From positions 1 to 64,000 of the forward strand of contig CACZBS010000017.1 of the NCBI GenBank assembly GCA_902779455.1: a DNA stretch of 64,000 bases. The letters run 5' to 3'. Positions within the stretch are counted from its first letter, which is position 1; every line of letters begins with the position of its first letter. This stretch comes from an uncultured Prevotellaceae bacterium (GTDB lineage: Bacteria; Bacteroidota; Bacteroidia; Bacteroidales; Bacteroidaceae). This document shows, piece after piece, positions 9,290-18,675 of this stretch. The notes below the pieces were generated by a model, which was given only the letters and a program-made list of their open reading frames with translations, was not told the origin of the DNA and ran no database searches. The translations under genes and the position numbers were made by a program.

Positions 9290-9310
9290 AAGATAAAAGA
9301 TAATAGATAT
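9276..9310 (+). repeat. Left 35-bp inverted-repeat arm framing the four-helix-bundle gene
   Basis: This arm is a run of 9-base units alternating AGATAATAG and AGATAAAAG. It pairs with 9668-9702 on the opposite strand at nearly every position, the differences being A/T swaps between unit types. It overlaps the last codons and stop of purH and ends directly before the ATG of the next gene. Confidence 0.8.
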
Positions 9311-9667
9311 ATGGCGGTTGATAGCGTGCTGAGAATTAAGAGCGAAAAATTCTCCGAGCGTGTTGTGAAGTGTTATCAATATCTATTGAACGAAAAGAAG
9401 GAGCAAGTGATGTCTAAACAACTTCTGCGGAGTGGCACCAGTATTGGTGCTAACATCAGCGAAGGAATCTTTGCGCAGAGCAGGGCTGATTTTGTCAACA
9501 AACTCAGCATCTCGCTAAAGGAAGCCCAGGAAACCAGCTACTGGCTGACGCTGCTCCACAACAGTGGTTTTCTGAACGATAAGGAATATCACTCCATCCA
9601 TTCTGATAATAAAGAATTGATAAAGATGCTTGTCGCAACAATAAAGACTGCAAAAGCCAACGGCTGA
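9311..9667 (+). CDS. Four helix bundle protein (23S rRNA intervening-sequence protein family)
   Basis: A 118-residue all-helical protein. Segments typical of the family are SEKFSERVVKCYQYL, QLLRSGTSIGANISEG, FVNKLSISLKEAQETSYWL and LLHNSGFL. Members were first described in intervening sequences within spirochaete 23S rRNA genes and also occur as free-standing genes; their biochemical role is not established. The gene lies between the shortened purH and mreB. It starts on the base after one repeat arm and stops on the base before the inverted partner arm, so the whole gene is framed by the repeat. Codon use is more AT-rich than in purH or mreB. Together this suggests an inserted unit. Confidence 0.85.
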   Translation: MAVDSVLRIKSEKFSERVVKCYQYLLNEKKEQVMSKQLLRSGTSIGANISEGIFAQSRADFVNKLSISLKEAQETSYWLTLLHNSGFLNDKEYHSIHSDNKELIKMLVATIKTAKANG

Positions 9668-9702
9668 ATATCTATTATCTATTATCTTTTATCTTTTATC
9701 TG
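9668..9702 (-). repeat. Right 35-bp inverted-repeat arm framing the four-helix-bundle gene
   Basis: Inverted partner of 9276-9310, starting one base after the stop codon of the four-helix-bundle gene. It is made of ATCTATT/ATCTTTT units. The same unit family recurs at 14044-14077 and 28143-28168. Confidence 0.8.
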
Positions 9703-9734
9703 AAAAAGTTTTATGAAATAAAAATTTTTATAGT

Positions 9735-10757
<1,023 letters not shown>

Positions 10758-10780
10758 CACCATAATATATATTAAAGAGC

Positions 10781-11683
10781 GTGCAGGCGCTGCTGGCTTT
10801 CTTCACACGCTATTTCCATTGGGTCGTCTTCCTCGTGCTGGAAGCGGTCAGTGGGGTGATGCTGTTTCGCTACAACAGCTATCAGGGCAGCGTATGGCTC
10901 AGCTCGGCCAATGCCGTGGCGGGGAAGGTCTACGACTGGTCCTCGTCTGTCAGCCATTTCTTCACGCTCACACGTATCAACGAGGAGCTCACCGAGCGCA
11001 ACATCTTCCTCGAACGGCGGGTGCAGCAGCTGATAGATGAGCGGCAGGCGGAAGAGATTGAGCCAGACGACTTTATGACGGCCCGTCAACCCATGACGGA
11101 CAGTATGGGGCATCATACCTCTCAACTCTCCACTCTCACCTCTCAACTCAAGCTGATTCCCGCCAAGGTGGTGGCCAACACGATCGACAGGGCTGACAAC
11201 CTGATGACCATCAACCGCGGTGAGGCTGACGGCGTAAAGGCCAACATGGGCGTGGTCTGCGGCAGCGGACTGGTGGGCGTGGTCTACATGGTCAGCCGCC
11301 ACTATGCCATTGTGATGCCCGTGCTCAACAGCCAGTCGCGCATCAGCTGCAGCATCCGCGGACGCGACTACTTCGGCTATCTGCGCTGGGACGGCGGCGA
11401 TCCTCTCTATGCCTACGTCGAGGACATCCCCCGCCACGCCAAGTTCCGCAAGGGCGAGTGGGTGGAGACGAGCGGCTTCTCCTATATCTTCCCCGCAGGC
11501 ATCAGCGTGGGGCGCATCGTCGGCATCTATAACTCGGCCGACGGACTGTCCTACAGGCTGAAGGTGCATCTGGCGACTGACTTCGCCTGTCTGCGCGACG
11601 TCAGCGTCCTTGACGACCCGGGCATGGCAGAGCGCATGATGCTCAACCAGGCGGCTGAAGACTCGCTTAGAACTGAGAACTGA
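10781..11683 (+). CDS. mreC: Rod shape-determining protein MreC
   Basis: A 300-residue bitopic periplasmic protein that links MreB to PBP2. One N-terminal membrane helix (about residues 10-28) and a short coiled coil (about 60-90) precede the beta-rich domain, recognisable from PAKVVANTIDRADNLMTINRG onward. The GTG start fits the family N-terminus. Between coiled coil and beta domain a stretch with SQLSTLTSQL is encoded by CTCAACTCTCCACTCTCACC-type repeat DNA, an apparent in-frame capture. The last residues RTEN and the stop also lie in a repeat tract. Confidence 0.93.
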   Translation: MQALLAFFTRYFHWVVFLVLEAVSGVMLFRYNSYQGSVWLSSANAVAGKVYDWSSSVSHFFTLTRINEELTERNIFLERRVQQLIDERQAEEIEPDDFMTARQPMTDSMGHHTSQLSTLTSQLKLIPAKVVANTIDRADNLMTINRGEADGVKANMGVVCGSGLVGVVYMVSRHYAIVMPVLNSQSRISCSIRGRDYFGYLRWDGGDPLYAYVEDIPRHAKFRKGEWVETSGFSYIFPAGISVGRIVGIYNSADGLSYRLKVHLATDFACLRDVSVLDDPGMAERMMLNQAAEDSLRTEN

Positions 11684-11705
11684 GAGGTGAGAACTGAGAG
11701 GTGAG
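11669..11705 (+). repeat. TGAGAACTGAGAGG-type repeat tract between mreC and mreD
   Basis: Units of AGAACTGAG and AGAGGTGAG run from the last mreC codons across its TGA stop and up to the mreD ATG. The tract supplies the mreC stop and fills the whole spacer. Confidence 0.75.
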
Positions 11706-12197
11706 ATGGAAAGTCTGAGACGTATCATCCTGTTTATAGTGCTGTTGCTGGCACAGGTGCTGGTGCTTAACCGCATCCAGCTCTTCCATTGTGCCACACC
11801 ACTGCTCTATGTCTACTTCGCGGTCATCTTCCCACTGGGCTATCCCAGATGGGCCGCACTGCTCTGGAGCTTCTTCATAGGACTGGCCGTCGACGTGTTC
11901 TTCAACACGCCGGGCGTAGCCGCCGGCGCGATGACCCTCGTGGCACTGCTGCAGCCCTACCTGCTGACGCTCTTCCTGCCGCGTGAGGCAGAGGAGAACA
12001 TGGCCACGTCGGCCCGGACGCTCGGCTGGGGCAAGTTCATGACCCTCGCCACCATCCTGGTGCTCATCTACTGCCTCGCTTTCTTCTCGCTCGAGGCCTT
12101 CTCATTCTTCAACTGGCTCCACTGGCTGGAGTGCATCGGCGGCAGCGCCCTGCTGACCCTGTTGCTCATCTTCACCATGGAAACCCTGAGATCTTAA
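11706..12197 (+). CDS. mreD: Rod shape-determining membrane protein MreD
   Basis: A 163-residue hydrophobic protein with about five to six membrane helices. Recognisable features are LNRIQLFHCATPLLYVYF near the N-terminus and GLAVDVFFNTPGV in the middle, typical of Bacteroidota MreD. It belongs to the elongasome membrane platform with MreC and RodA. It lies 22 bases after mreC and ends 7 bases before mrdA, consistent with one transcript. Confidence 0.92.
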   Translation: MESLRRIILFIVLLLAQVLVLNRIQLFHCATPLLYVYFAVIFPLGYPRWAALLWSFFIGLAVDVFFNTPGVAAGAMTLVALLQPYLLTLFLPREAEENMATSARTLGWGKFMTLATILVLIYCLAFFSLEAFSFFNWLHWLECIGGSALLTLLLIFTMETLRS

Positions 12198-12204
12198 GAC
12201 GTTT

Positions 12205-14055
12205 TTGGCTGTGAAGGACTACGGACTTGAGAATCGACGATTCGTCATTGCAGGTGTGGCCGTGTTGATCGTGGTCACCTATATCATCCGGCTGTTCACC
12301 CTGCAGCTGATGAGCGATGACTACAAGAAGAACGCCGACTCCAACGCCTTCCTCAAGAAGATCGACTTCCCCTCGCGAGGCGTCATCAGCGACCGCAAGG
12401 GGCGACTGCTGGTCTTCAATCAGCCCAGCTATGACATCATGGTCGTCGTCAACGAGGCCCGCGGACATCTCGACACACTGGAGTTCTGCCAGACGCTGGG
12501 CATCACCCGCGACGAGTTCGACCAGCGCATGGCGGCCATTCGCCAGCTGCCGGGCTATTCGCGCTTCACCCAACAGCTCTTCATGTCGCAGCTCAGCGAC
12601 CACGACTTCAGCATCTTCCAGGAGAAGATGTTCCGATTCCCCGGTTTTTATGTCCAGCGGCGCAGCATCCGCCAATATGAATATCCGAACGCGGCTCACA
12701 TCCTCGGCGACGTGGCCGAGGTGTCGAAGGGCGACATCGAGAACGACGACTACTATCAGCCGGGCGACTACATCGGCAAGCAGGGTGTCGAGCGCTCCTA
12801 CGAGCGCCAGCTGCGAGGCGAGAAGGGCGTGCAGATCCTGCTGCGCGACGCCTTGGGCCGCATCAAGGGCAGCTATCAGGACGGCGCCCTCGACCAGAAG
12901 CCCGTGCCGGGCAAGAACCTGACCCTCGCCATCGACATCGACCTGCAGCAGCTCGCCGAACGGCTGCTGGAGGGCAAGATCGGCTCCGTCGTGGCCATAG
13001 AGCCCAAGACGGGCGAGGTGCTCTGCATGGCCTCGTCGCCCAGCTACGACCCGCGCGACATGGTGGGCCGCAAGCGCTCGAAGACCCATCGCGAGCTGAG
13101 CCTCGACCCCTGGAAACCGCTCTACAACCGCTCCATCATGGGCACCTATCCCCCCGGCTCGACGTTCAAGACGACGCAGGCCCTGACCTTCCTCTCCGAA
13201 GGTATTATCACGCCCCAGACGGCCTATCCCTGCCATCGCGGCTTCGTCCACCGCGGTCTGCGCGTCGGCTGCCACGGCCATGGCTCGCCGCTGCCCATCG
13301 TGCCGGCCCTGTCGACGTCGTGTAACGGCTTCTTCTGCTGGGGACTCTACTATATGATGGGCAACCGCCAGAAGTATCCCACCGTGCAGGTGGCCATGAA
13401 CCGTTGGCGCGACTACATGGTCTCGATGGGCTTCGGCTATCAGCTCGGCATCGACCTGCCTGGCGAGAACCGCGGCCTTATCCCCAATGCCGAGTTCTAC
13501 GACAAGCACCACCGCTCGAGCTCATGGAACGGACTGAGCATCGTCTCCATCTCGATCGGTCAGGGCGAGGTGACGGCCACACCCCTGCAGATAGCCAACC
13601 TGGGGGCCACGATAGCCAACCGCGGATACTTCATCACCCCTCACGTCGTGAAGAAGGTGGAGGGCGAACCGCTCGACTCACTTTATACTACGCCGCGCCG
13701 CACCATGGCCACCCGCGAGGCTTACGACTACGTCGTGGCGGGCATGCGCTCGGCGGCCCTTGGCGGAACGTGTAAGGCGCTGGCCCACTACGACTTCCAG
13801 CCGTGCGGCAAGACGGGTACGGCCCAGAACAAGGGTCACGACCACTCCGTCTTCATGGGGTTTGCCCCGATGGATAATCCTCAGATTGCCGTGGCCGTCT
13901 ACGTCGAGAACGGCGGATGGGGCGCCACCTACGGCGTGCCCATCGGCGGACTGATTATGGAGCGCTACATCAAGGGTGAGCTGTCTGCTGCCAGCGAGGC
14001 ACGCGCCACCAGTATACAGAACCGACGCATCAGTTACGGAGTAGATAAGAGATAA
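12205..14055 (+). CDS. mrdA: Penicillin-binding protein 2, elongation transpeptidase
   Basis: A 616-residue class B PBP that cross-links peptidoglycan during elongation, together with RodA. One N-terminal membrane helix is at about residues 11-33. The dimerisation domain begins at SRGVISDRKGRLLV. The transpeptidase domain has active-site serine motif STFK in PPGSTFKTTQAL, the SxN motif SCN in STSCNGFF, and KTG in CGKTGTAQ. The TTG start gives MAVKDYGLENRR, which fits relatives; a GTG two codons later is an alternative. The final codons (VDKR) and stop lie inside an AGATAATAG tract that fills the gap to rodA. Confidence 0.95.
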   Translation: MAVKDYGLENRRFVIAGVAVLIVVTYIIRLFTLQLMSDDYKKNADSNAFLKKIDFPSRGVISDRKGRLLVFNQPSYDIMVVVNEARGHLDTLEFCQTLGITRDEFDQRMAAIRQLPGYSRFTQQLFMSQLSDHDFSIFQEKMFRFPGFYVQRRSIRQYEYPNAAHILGDVAEVSKGDIENDDYYQPGDYIGKQGVERSYERQLRGEKGVQILLRDALGRIKGSYQDGALDQKPVPGKNLTLAIDIDLQQLAERLLEGKIGSVVAIEPKTGEVLCMASSPSYDPRDMVGRKRSKTHRELSLDPWKPLYNRSIMGTYPPGSTFKTTQALTFLSEGIITPQTAYPCHRGFVHRGLRVGCHGHGSPLPIVPALSTSCNGFFCWGLYYMMGNRQKYPTVQVAMNRWRDYMVSMGFGYQLGIDLPGENRGLIPNAEFYDKHHRSSSWNGLSIVSISIGQGEVTATPLQIANLGATIANRGYFITPHVVKKVEGEPLDSLYTTPRRTMATREAYDYVVAGMRSAALGGTCKALAHYDFQPCGKTGTAQNKGHDHSVFMGFAPMDNPQIAVAVYVENGGWGATYGVPIGGLIMERYIKGELSAASEARATSIQNRRISYGVDKR

Positions 14056-14077
14056 TAGATAATAGATAATAGATATT
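14044..14077 (+). repeat. AGATAATAG repeat tract between mrdA and rodA
   Basis: Iterated GATAATA units start in the last mrdA codons, provide its TAA stop and run up to the rodA GTG. The unit is the same as in the arms at 9276-9310 and 9668-9702. Confidence 0.75.
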
Positions 14078-15550
14078 GTGGGACGGAGAGACGATAATAA
14101 AAACAAGACCGTGCTGGGATCCATCGACTGGTGGACCATCCTGATTTATCTGGCACTGATCACCTTCGGATGGTTCAGCGTCTGCGGCGCCAGCTATAAC
14201 TTCGGCGACACGGAGATATTCTCGCTCGATTCGCGCTCAGGCATGCAGATCGTGTGGATAGGCACGTCGCTCGTGCTCGGACTCGTCCTGCTGTTGCTCG
14301 ACGACCGCGTCTACGAGCTCTTCGGCTACATCATCTTCGGCTTCATGCTCCTGCTGCTCTTTGCCACCATCTTCAATCCACACAGCATCAAGGGCTCCCG
14401 ATCGTGGCTCGTGCTCGGCCCACTGCGACTGCAGCCTGCCGAGTTTGCCAAGTTTGCCACGGCGCTCGCCCTGGCCAAGTTCATGGGGCGCCATGAATAC
14501 AACATCCACCGATGGCGTGACTTCCTCTATACGCTCGCGTTCATCGTCACCCCCATGCTCTTCATCGTCCTGCAGCAGGAGACGGGCTCGGCCCTGGTCT
14601 ACCTCAGCTTCTTCCTCATGCTTTATCGCGAGGGCATGACGGGCTCGGTGCTCTTCACCGGCGTGGCCATGGTCATCTATTTCGTCGTCGGCATCCGCTT
14701 CGAGGCGACGCCGCTGTTCGACACGCCCACCTCGGCGGGCAAGTTCGTCGTCCTGCTGCTCATCCAGATATTCACGTCGATGATGATCGGCGTCTTCTGC
14801 CGCCACTGGCGCACGGCCTGGTGGTGCCTCGGGCTCACCGTCGGCATCACGCTCGCGACGCTGCTCTTCTCCGTCTTCGTCATCCCCTTCGACATTGTCT
14901 GGGTGCAGTATGCGCTGACCGGCCTGCTCATCGTCTTCCTGCTATGGCAGGGCCTGCAGAGCCGCGTGCGCAACTATCTCTGGATAGCAGCCTTTGCCAT
15001 CGGAAGCGTCGCCTTCTTCAGCGCCGCCGACTATGCGCTCAACAACGTGCTGCAGCCCCACCAGCGCACCCGTATCAACGTGCTGCTGGGGCTCGACGAC
15101 GACATCAAGCATGCCGGCTATAACGTCCATCAGAGCCAGATAGCCATCGGCTCAGGCGGACTGGAAGGTAAGGGATTTCTTAACGGCACGCAGACAAAAC
15201 TCAAATACGTGCCTGAGCAAGACACTGACTTCATCTTCTGCACCGTCGGTGAGGAAGAAGGCTTCCTCGGAGCCGCCGGCGTCCTGCTGCTCTTCCTCGC
15301 CCTCATCCTGCGACTTATCCACCTGGCGGAGCGCCAGCCCACCACGTTCGGCCGCGTCTACGGCTACTGCGTCCTCTCCGTCTTCCTCTTCCATGTCTTC
15401 ATCAATGTCGGCATGGTGCTCGGCCTGACCCCCGTCATCGGCATCCCGCTGCCCTTCTTCTCCTACGGCGGCTCGTCGCTTTGGGGCTTCACGTTCCTCC
15501 TCTTCATCTTCCTCCGCATCGACGCCGGCCGCCATCGCGAGCTCGACTGA
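14078..15550 (+). CDS. rodA: Peptidoglycan glycosyltransferase RodA (SEDS family)
   Basis: A 490-residue polytopic SEDS protein that polymerises lipid II during elongation with PBP2. The GTG start gives MGRRDDNKNKTVLGSIDWW. Family landmarks are GSRSWLVLGPLRLQPAEFAK, QQETGSALVYLSFF, QSQIAIGSGGLEGKGFLNG and the C-terminal PLPFFSYGGSSL. The length is longer than the 370-400 residues of enterobacterial RodA, as is usual in Bacteroidota because of an extended middle region. It is the last gene of the mre group. Confidence 0.95.
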   Translation: MGRRDDNKNKTVLGSIDWWTILIYLALITFGWFSVCGASYNFGDTEIFSLDSRSGMQIVWIGTSLVLGLVLLLLDDRVYELFGYIIFGFMLLLLFATIFNPHSIKGSRSWLVLGPLRLQPAEFAKFATALALAKFMGRHEYNIHRWRDFLYTLAFIVTPMLFIVLQQETGSALVYLSFFLMLYREGMTGSVLFTGVAMVIYFVVGIRFEATPLFDTPTSAGKFVVLLLIQIFTSMMIGVFCRHWRTAWWCLGLTVGITLATLLFSVFVIPFDIVWVQYALTGLLIVFLLWQGLQSRVRNYLWIAAFAIGSVAFFSAADYALNNVLQPHQRTRINVLLGLDDDIKHAGYNVHQSQIAIGSGGLEGKGFLNGTQTKLKYVPEQDTDFIFCTVGEEEGFLGAAGVLLLFLALILRLIHLAERQPTTFGRVYGYCVLSVFLFHVFINVGMVLGLTPVIGIPLPFFSYGGSSLWGFTFLLFIFLRIDAGRHRELD

Positions 15551-15559
15551 CGGCGGGAG

Positions 15560-16066
15560 TCATTTCTTTACAGTACCTTTTCTCTTGATGCTTACCCCGA
15601 TGTCGGCGATGCCGGGGAGGAGCTCGCGTTTCATGTAGTGATGGATGCGGACGGTGAGGGAGTCGCCCTGCTGGAGGGGGACGGTGCGCAGGGGGAATGA
15701 GGATTCGTAGAAGTTGAAGCCTCGGTTGATGGGGCTGCCGTCCTCATGGGTGAGGCGGCAGCGGAGGGTGTCGCTGAGCAGTGTGCCTGCGGGCATGACC
15801 TGCTGGTCGACGATGAGGATGAGCTCCTTGAAGGGATAGCGGCTGCAAGTGCGGAGGCCGACGGTCTCGTCGTAGAGAGCGGCGTCGGCAACAGGTCCGA
15901 CGGCAAAAAGGAGGGTGTCGGAGTCCTCCCATCCCTCGATGGGCGTGTGGGCGTAGTGGGTATAGATAACCTTACGGTTGCAGCCGGCCATTGCCAGTGC
16001 AACCGTAAGGGTGATGATGGCGGCCATGAGGGCCGTCGCACGATGTTTATTCCTTGGGCTTCTCAT
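15560..16066 (-). CDS. gldH: Gliding-motility lipoprotein GldH family
   Basis: A 168-residue lipoprotein. The N-terminus carries a hydrophobic segment and the lipobox LAMAGC. The body matches GldH (HYAHTPIEGWEDSDTLLF, PFKELILIVDQ, GFNFYESSFPLRTVPLQQGDSLTVRIHHYM). The frame stays open upstream, but the ATG at 16066 directly precedes the signal peptide and is chosen as start. It overlaps the 3' end of the PSP1-family gene by 20 bases, so the pair is translationally coupled. GldH is needed for gliding in Flavobacterium; in non-gliding Prevotellaceae the retained role is unclear. Confidence 0.87.
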   Translation of the reverse strand: MRSPRNKHRATALMAAIITLTVALAMAGCNRKVIYTHYAHTPIEGWEDSDTLLFAVGPVADAALYDETVGLRTCSRYPFKELILIVDQQVMPAGTLLSDTLRCRLTHEDGSPINRGFNFYESSFPLRTVPLQQGDSLTVRIHHYMKRELLPGIADIGVSIKRKGTVKK

Positions 16067-17303
16067 TGTTGTTGTCCTGAGCGGCAGGCTGCTTTTCGCG
16101 CGGGGCGTTGTTGGACGGCTTCTTGCGCTTCGGCTGACGTGGCTGGGCGTCCTGGGGTTTGTCGGCCGTGTCCTTGGCCTTTGGCTTGTCGGCCGTGTCC
16201 TGGGTCTTCGACTTGTTCTTCTTCTTTTTCTTCTTGGCTTTGTCGAAGCGGGTGATGCTGTCGCCGGCCAGGAGGTCGACGGGTCCGTCGTCCTTCTTCT
16301 TCGGCTGGTCGTCGGGCTGCAGGTCGGCCGGTTTCTCGCCACGGCGGTTCATCTCGATGATCTCCTTGGCACGCTCGGCGGTGATGGTCTCCAGGTTGGC
16401 GGCGATGCGCTTGTCGGTGGAGTAGGTGACGAGTCCGGCCAGGATGTCGGCCTTGAAGTAGAAGTAGTCGGCGTCAAGCGTCTGCAGGACGGCGTCGCGC
16501 GAGGGCAGTTGCTTGCCGTGCTCCATGTAGTCGTCGACCTCGTAGTTGAGACAGCACTTCAGCTTGGCGCACATGCCGGCCAGTTTCTGCGGGTTGAGCG
16601 AGATGTCCTGGAACCGGGCGGCGCCGGTGGAGACCGAGACGAAGTTCTTCATCCATGTGGCGCAGCACAGCTCGCGGCCACAGGGGCCCGTGCCGCCGAT
16701 GCGTCCTGCCTCCTGGCGGGCGCCGATCTGCTTCATCTCGATGCGCACGTGGAAGGCGGCGGCGAGGTCCTTGATGAGCTGTCGGAAGTCGACGCGCTCG
16801 TCGGCGATGTAATAGAAGATGGCCTTCTGTCCGTCGCCCTGATACTCGACGTCGCCGATCTTCATCTTCAGTCCGAGACCCTTGGCTATCTCGCGACTCT
16901 CGATCATCGTCTCGTGCTCGCGGGCCTTGGCCTCGCGGAACTTGTCCATGTCGATCTGTCGGGCCAGGCGGTAGATGCGCTTGATGTCGTCCTCCGACTT
17001 GAGGTTGGCTTTCTTGACCTGCAGGTTGACCAGCCGTCCGGTCAGCGTGACGACGCCGATGTCGTGGCCCGGCGATGCCTCGACGGCCACGATGTCGCCC
17101 TTCTTCAGTGGCAGGCGGTTGACGTTGTGGTAGTAGCCCTTGCGGGTGTGCTTGAACTGCACCTCGACGAGGTCGGTGGTCTCGTCGTTGCCCGGCACGT
17201 CGGCCAGCCAGTCGTAGGTGTTGAGCTGGCGGTCCTGACGTCCGACGGCGGCTCGGCAGAGTCCGCGGTCGCATCCGGTGCGTATTTCGTTGTTCTTGTT
17301 CAT
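16047..17303 (-). CDS. PSP1-domain (RicT/YaaT-like) regulatory protein
   Basis: A 418-residue cytoplasmic protein. The PSP1 core spans about residues 45-290 and includes the cysteine-rich segment GGTGPCGRELCCATWMKNF followed by CAKLKCCLNYE. In the Bacillus relative RicT, conserved cysteines help bind iron-sulphur clusters in a complex affecting RNA processing. After residue 330 the sequence is a low-complexity Lys/Asp/Pro-rich tail. It is followed by gldH with overlap and preceded by holB, an order I recall from other Bacteroidota. Function in this phylum is not established. Confidence 0.85.
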   Translation of the reverse strand: MNKNNEIRTGCDRGLCRAAVGRQDRQLNTYDWLADVPGNDETTDLVEVQFKHTRKGYYHNVNRLPLKKGDIVAVEASPGHDIGVVTLTGRLVNLQVKKANLKSEDDIKRIYRLARQIDMDKFREAKAREHETMIESREIAKGLGLKMKIGDVEYQGDGQKAIFYYIADERVDFRQLIKDLAAAFHVRIEMKQIGARQEAGRIGGTGPCGRELCCATWMKNFVSVSTGAARFQDISLNPQKLAGMCAKLKCCLNYEVDDYMEHGKQLPSRDAVLQTLDADYFYFKADILAGLVTYSTDKRIAANLETITAERAKEIIEMNRRGEKPADLQPDDQPKKKDDGPVDLLAGDSITRFDKAKKKKKKNKSKTQDTADKPKAKDTADKPQDAQPRQPKRKKPSNNAPREKQPAAQDNNNEKPKE

Positions 17304-17310
17304 TGCTCTT

Positions 17311-17392
17311 TTCTCTTTTTTCGTTATATCGTTATAACGGGATATCGTTATTTTGCTCTTTCGTTATTTCGTTATTTCCTTTTTATTTTATT
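17311..17392. repeat. TTTCGTTA-type degenerate octamer tract (holB/PSP1 spacer)
   Basis: Units such as TTTCGTTA, TATCGTTA and TAACGGGATATCG are repeated across the spacer between two minus-strand genes. Similar blocks fill 18583-18675 and 60262-60370. Confidence 0.65.
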
Positions 17393-18569
17393 TCTGGAGC
17401 AGCAGGACGATCATCTGCAGGGCGAAGTCGAAGAAGACGATCTTGGCGTTGGCGTTCTGGCCGATGTCGCGGATGGCTCGGTTGGCCAGGTCGTAGATCA
17501 TGAGTACGTTGGCCTCGTTGATGAACCGGGCGAAGTTGCGTGCGAAGTCCTCCTCCTTCTGCGTCATGTAGACGAGGTCTTCGTTGCGGAAGTTATACAT
17601 GAAGTTCTCGCGCACCATGCGGAGGAAGAACTCGAGCCATCGTTTCTGCTTCTCGCGGCCGAAGGAGGCCATCGTCTCGCTCCATCGGCGCAGTTCGCGC
17701 ACGTTGCGCTGGTAGGCCAGTCGCATGAGCGAGATGAAGAGGTCGAGAAACTGCTCGTTCTCCGAGCCCACCTGGAGCTCCTCCAGTGCCTTGAGCCATG
17801 AGCCGTTGGCCAGCCGGCTGATGCGTCGTGCCGATGTCTCGTCGATGCCTCGTCGGCTGATGAGAGCCTGGCAGATGACGTCGGCCGGCAGCTTCTTGAC
17901 GTCGATGCGCTGCACGCGGCTGCGGATGGTCTCGAGCAGGCGGTCGGGCTCTTCGCTGACCATGAGGAAGACGGTCTGCGAGGGTGGCTCCTCGATGAGC
18001 TTGAGCAGCTTGTTGGCGCACTCGATGTTCATGCGCTCGGGCAGCCAGATGATGCTGACCTTATAGCCGCCCTGGCTGGACTTCAGCGAGAGCTTGCGCA
18101 CCAGCTCGTCGCTCTCGCCGGCGGTGATGATGGCCTGCTGGTTCTCTGCTCCGATGGCCGTCATCCACTGGTCCATGGTGAAGTAGGGGCCGTGGGTCAT
18201 GAGCAGGTCGTGCCACTCGCTGGCGAAGTCGTCGCTGATGGGCTTATGGTCAGAGCCCATGGACGGCAGCTTGATGGTGGGGTAGGTGAAGTGCAGGTCG
18301 GGATGCTCCAGCTTGGCGAGCATCGGGTGCTCGGGTGCCTCGTCGGGACTGACCGCCACGTCAGGCTCGTCGCCGAACATCGAGGGCGGTGCGACGGGGG
18401 CGGCTTGTCGGCGGCTCAGCAGGTGGCAGGCGAAGGCGATGGCCAGTGCCATCTTGCCGGCGCCCTTGGGCCCGCAGAGCATGAGTGCATGCGGCAGCCG
18501 CTGCTCGTCGACCATCTGCAGCAGGCGGTCGCGCACTTCTTCCTGACCTATGACTTCGGTGAATTTCAC
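17388..18569 (-). CDS. holB: DNA polymerase III delta' subunit-like clamp-loader ATPase
   Basis: A 393-residue AAA+ clamp-loader subunit. It opens with FTEVIGQEEVRDRLLQMV and has a Walker A-like CGPKGAGKMALA near residues 32-43. It continues with IECANKLLKLIEEPPSQTVFLMVSEEPDRLLETIRSR-type features of delta' (NKLLKLIEEP, SRVQRI). It loads the beta sliding clamp together with DnaX and delta. An insertion near residues 85-150 is common in Bacteroidota. The spacers on both sides are TTTCGTTA tracts. Confidence 0.9.
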   Translation of the reverse strand: MKFTEVIGQEEVRDRLLQMVDEQRLPHALMLCGPKGAGKMALAIAFACHLLSRRQAAPVAPPSMFGDEPDVAVSPDEAPEHPMLAKLEHPDLHFTYPTIKLPSMGSDHKPISDDFASEWHDLLMTHGPYFTMDQWMTAIGAENQQAIITAGESDELVRKLSLKSSQGGYKVSIIWLPERMNIECANKLLKLIEEPPSQTVFLMVSEEPDRLLETIRSRVQRIDVKKLPADVICQALISRRGIDETSARRISRLANGSWLKALEELQVGSENEQFLDLFISLMRLAYQRNVRELRRWSETMASFGREKQKRWLEFFLRMVRENFMYNFRNEDLVYMTQKEEDFARNFARFINEANVLMIYDLANRAIRDIGQNANAKIVFFDFALQMIVLLLQK

Positions 18570-18582
18570 TCTTGTTTTCTTT

Positions 18583-18675
18583 TTTTTTTTCGGGATATCG
18601 TTATTTCGTTATATCGAAATTTCGTTATTTCGTTATTTCGAGATTCCGGGATTTCGTTATTCCGGGATTCCGTTA
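18583..18675. repeat. TTTCGTTA-type degenerate octamer tract (metF/holB spacer)
   Basis: Repeats of TTTCGTTA, TTCCGGGA and TATCG run across the spacer. They extend into metF, whose last residues NNGIPE and stop codon are encoded by the tract. Confidence 0.7.

Noticed and set aside
9276-9702. CRISPR array suspected from repeated 9-base units
   Set aside because: Units are contiguous without spacers and no cas genes are present. The same holds for all other tracts in the window.
15560-16342. Longer N-terminal version of the GldH-family protein
   Set aside because: The extra N-terminal residues are an out-of-frame reading of the PSP1 gene's Lys/Pro-rich tail and would hide the lipoprotein signal; the ATG at 16066 is used instead.
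15978-17801. 607-codon plus-strand frame across gldH, the PSP1 gene and holB
   Set aside because: Antisense to three recognisable genes; low-complexity composition.
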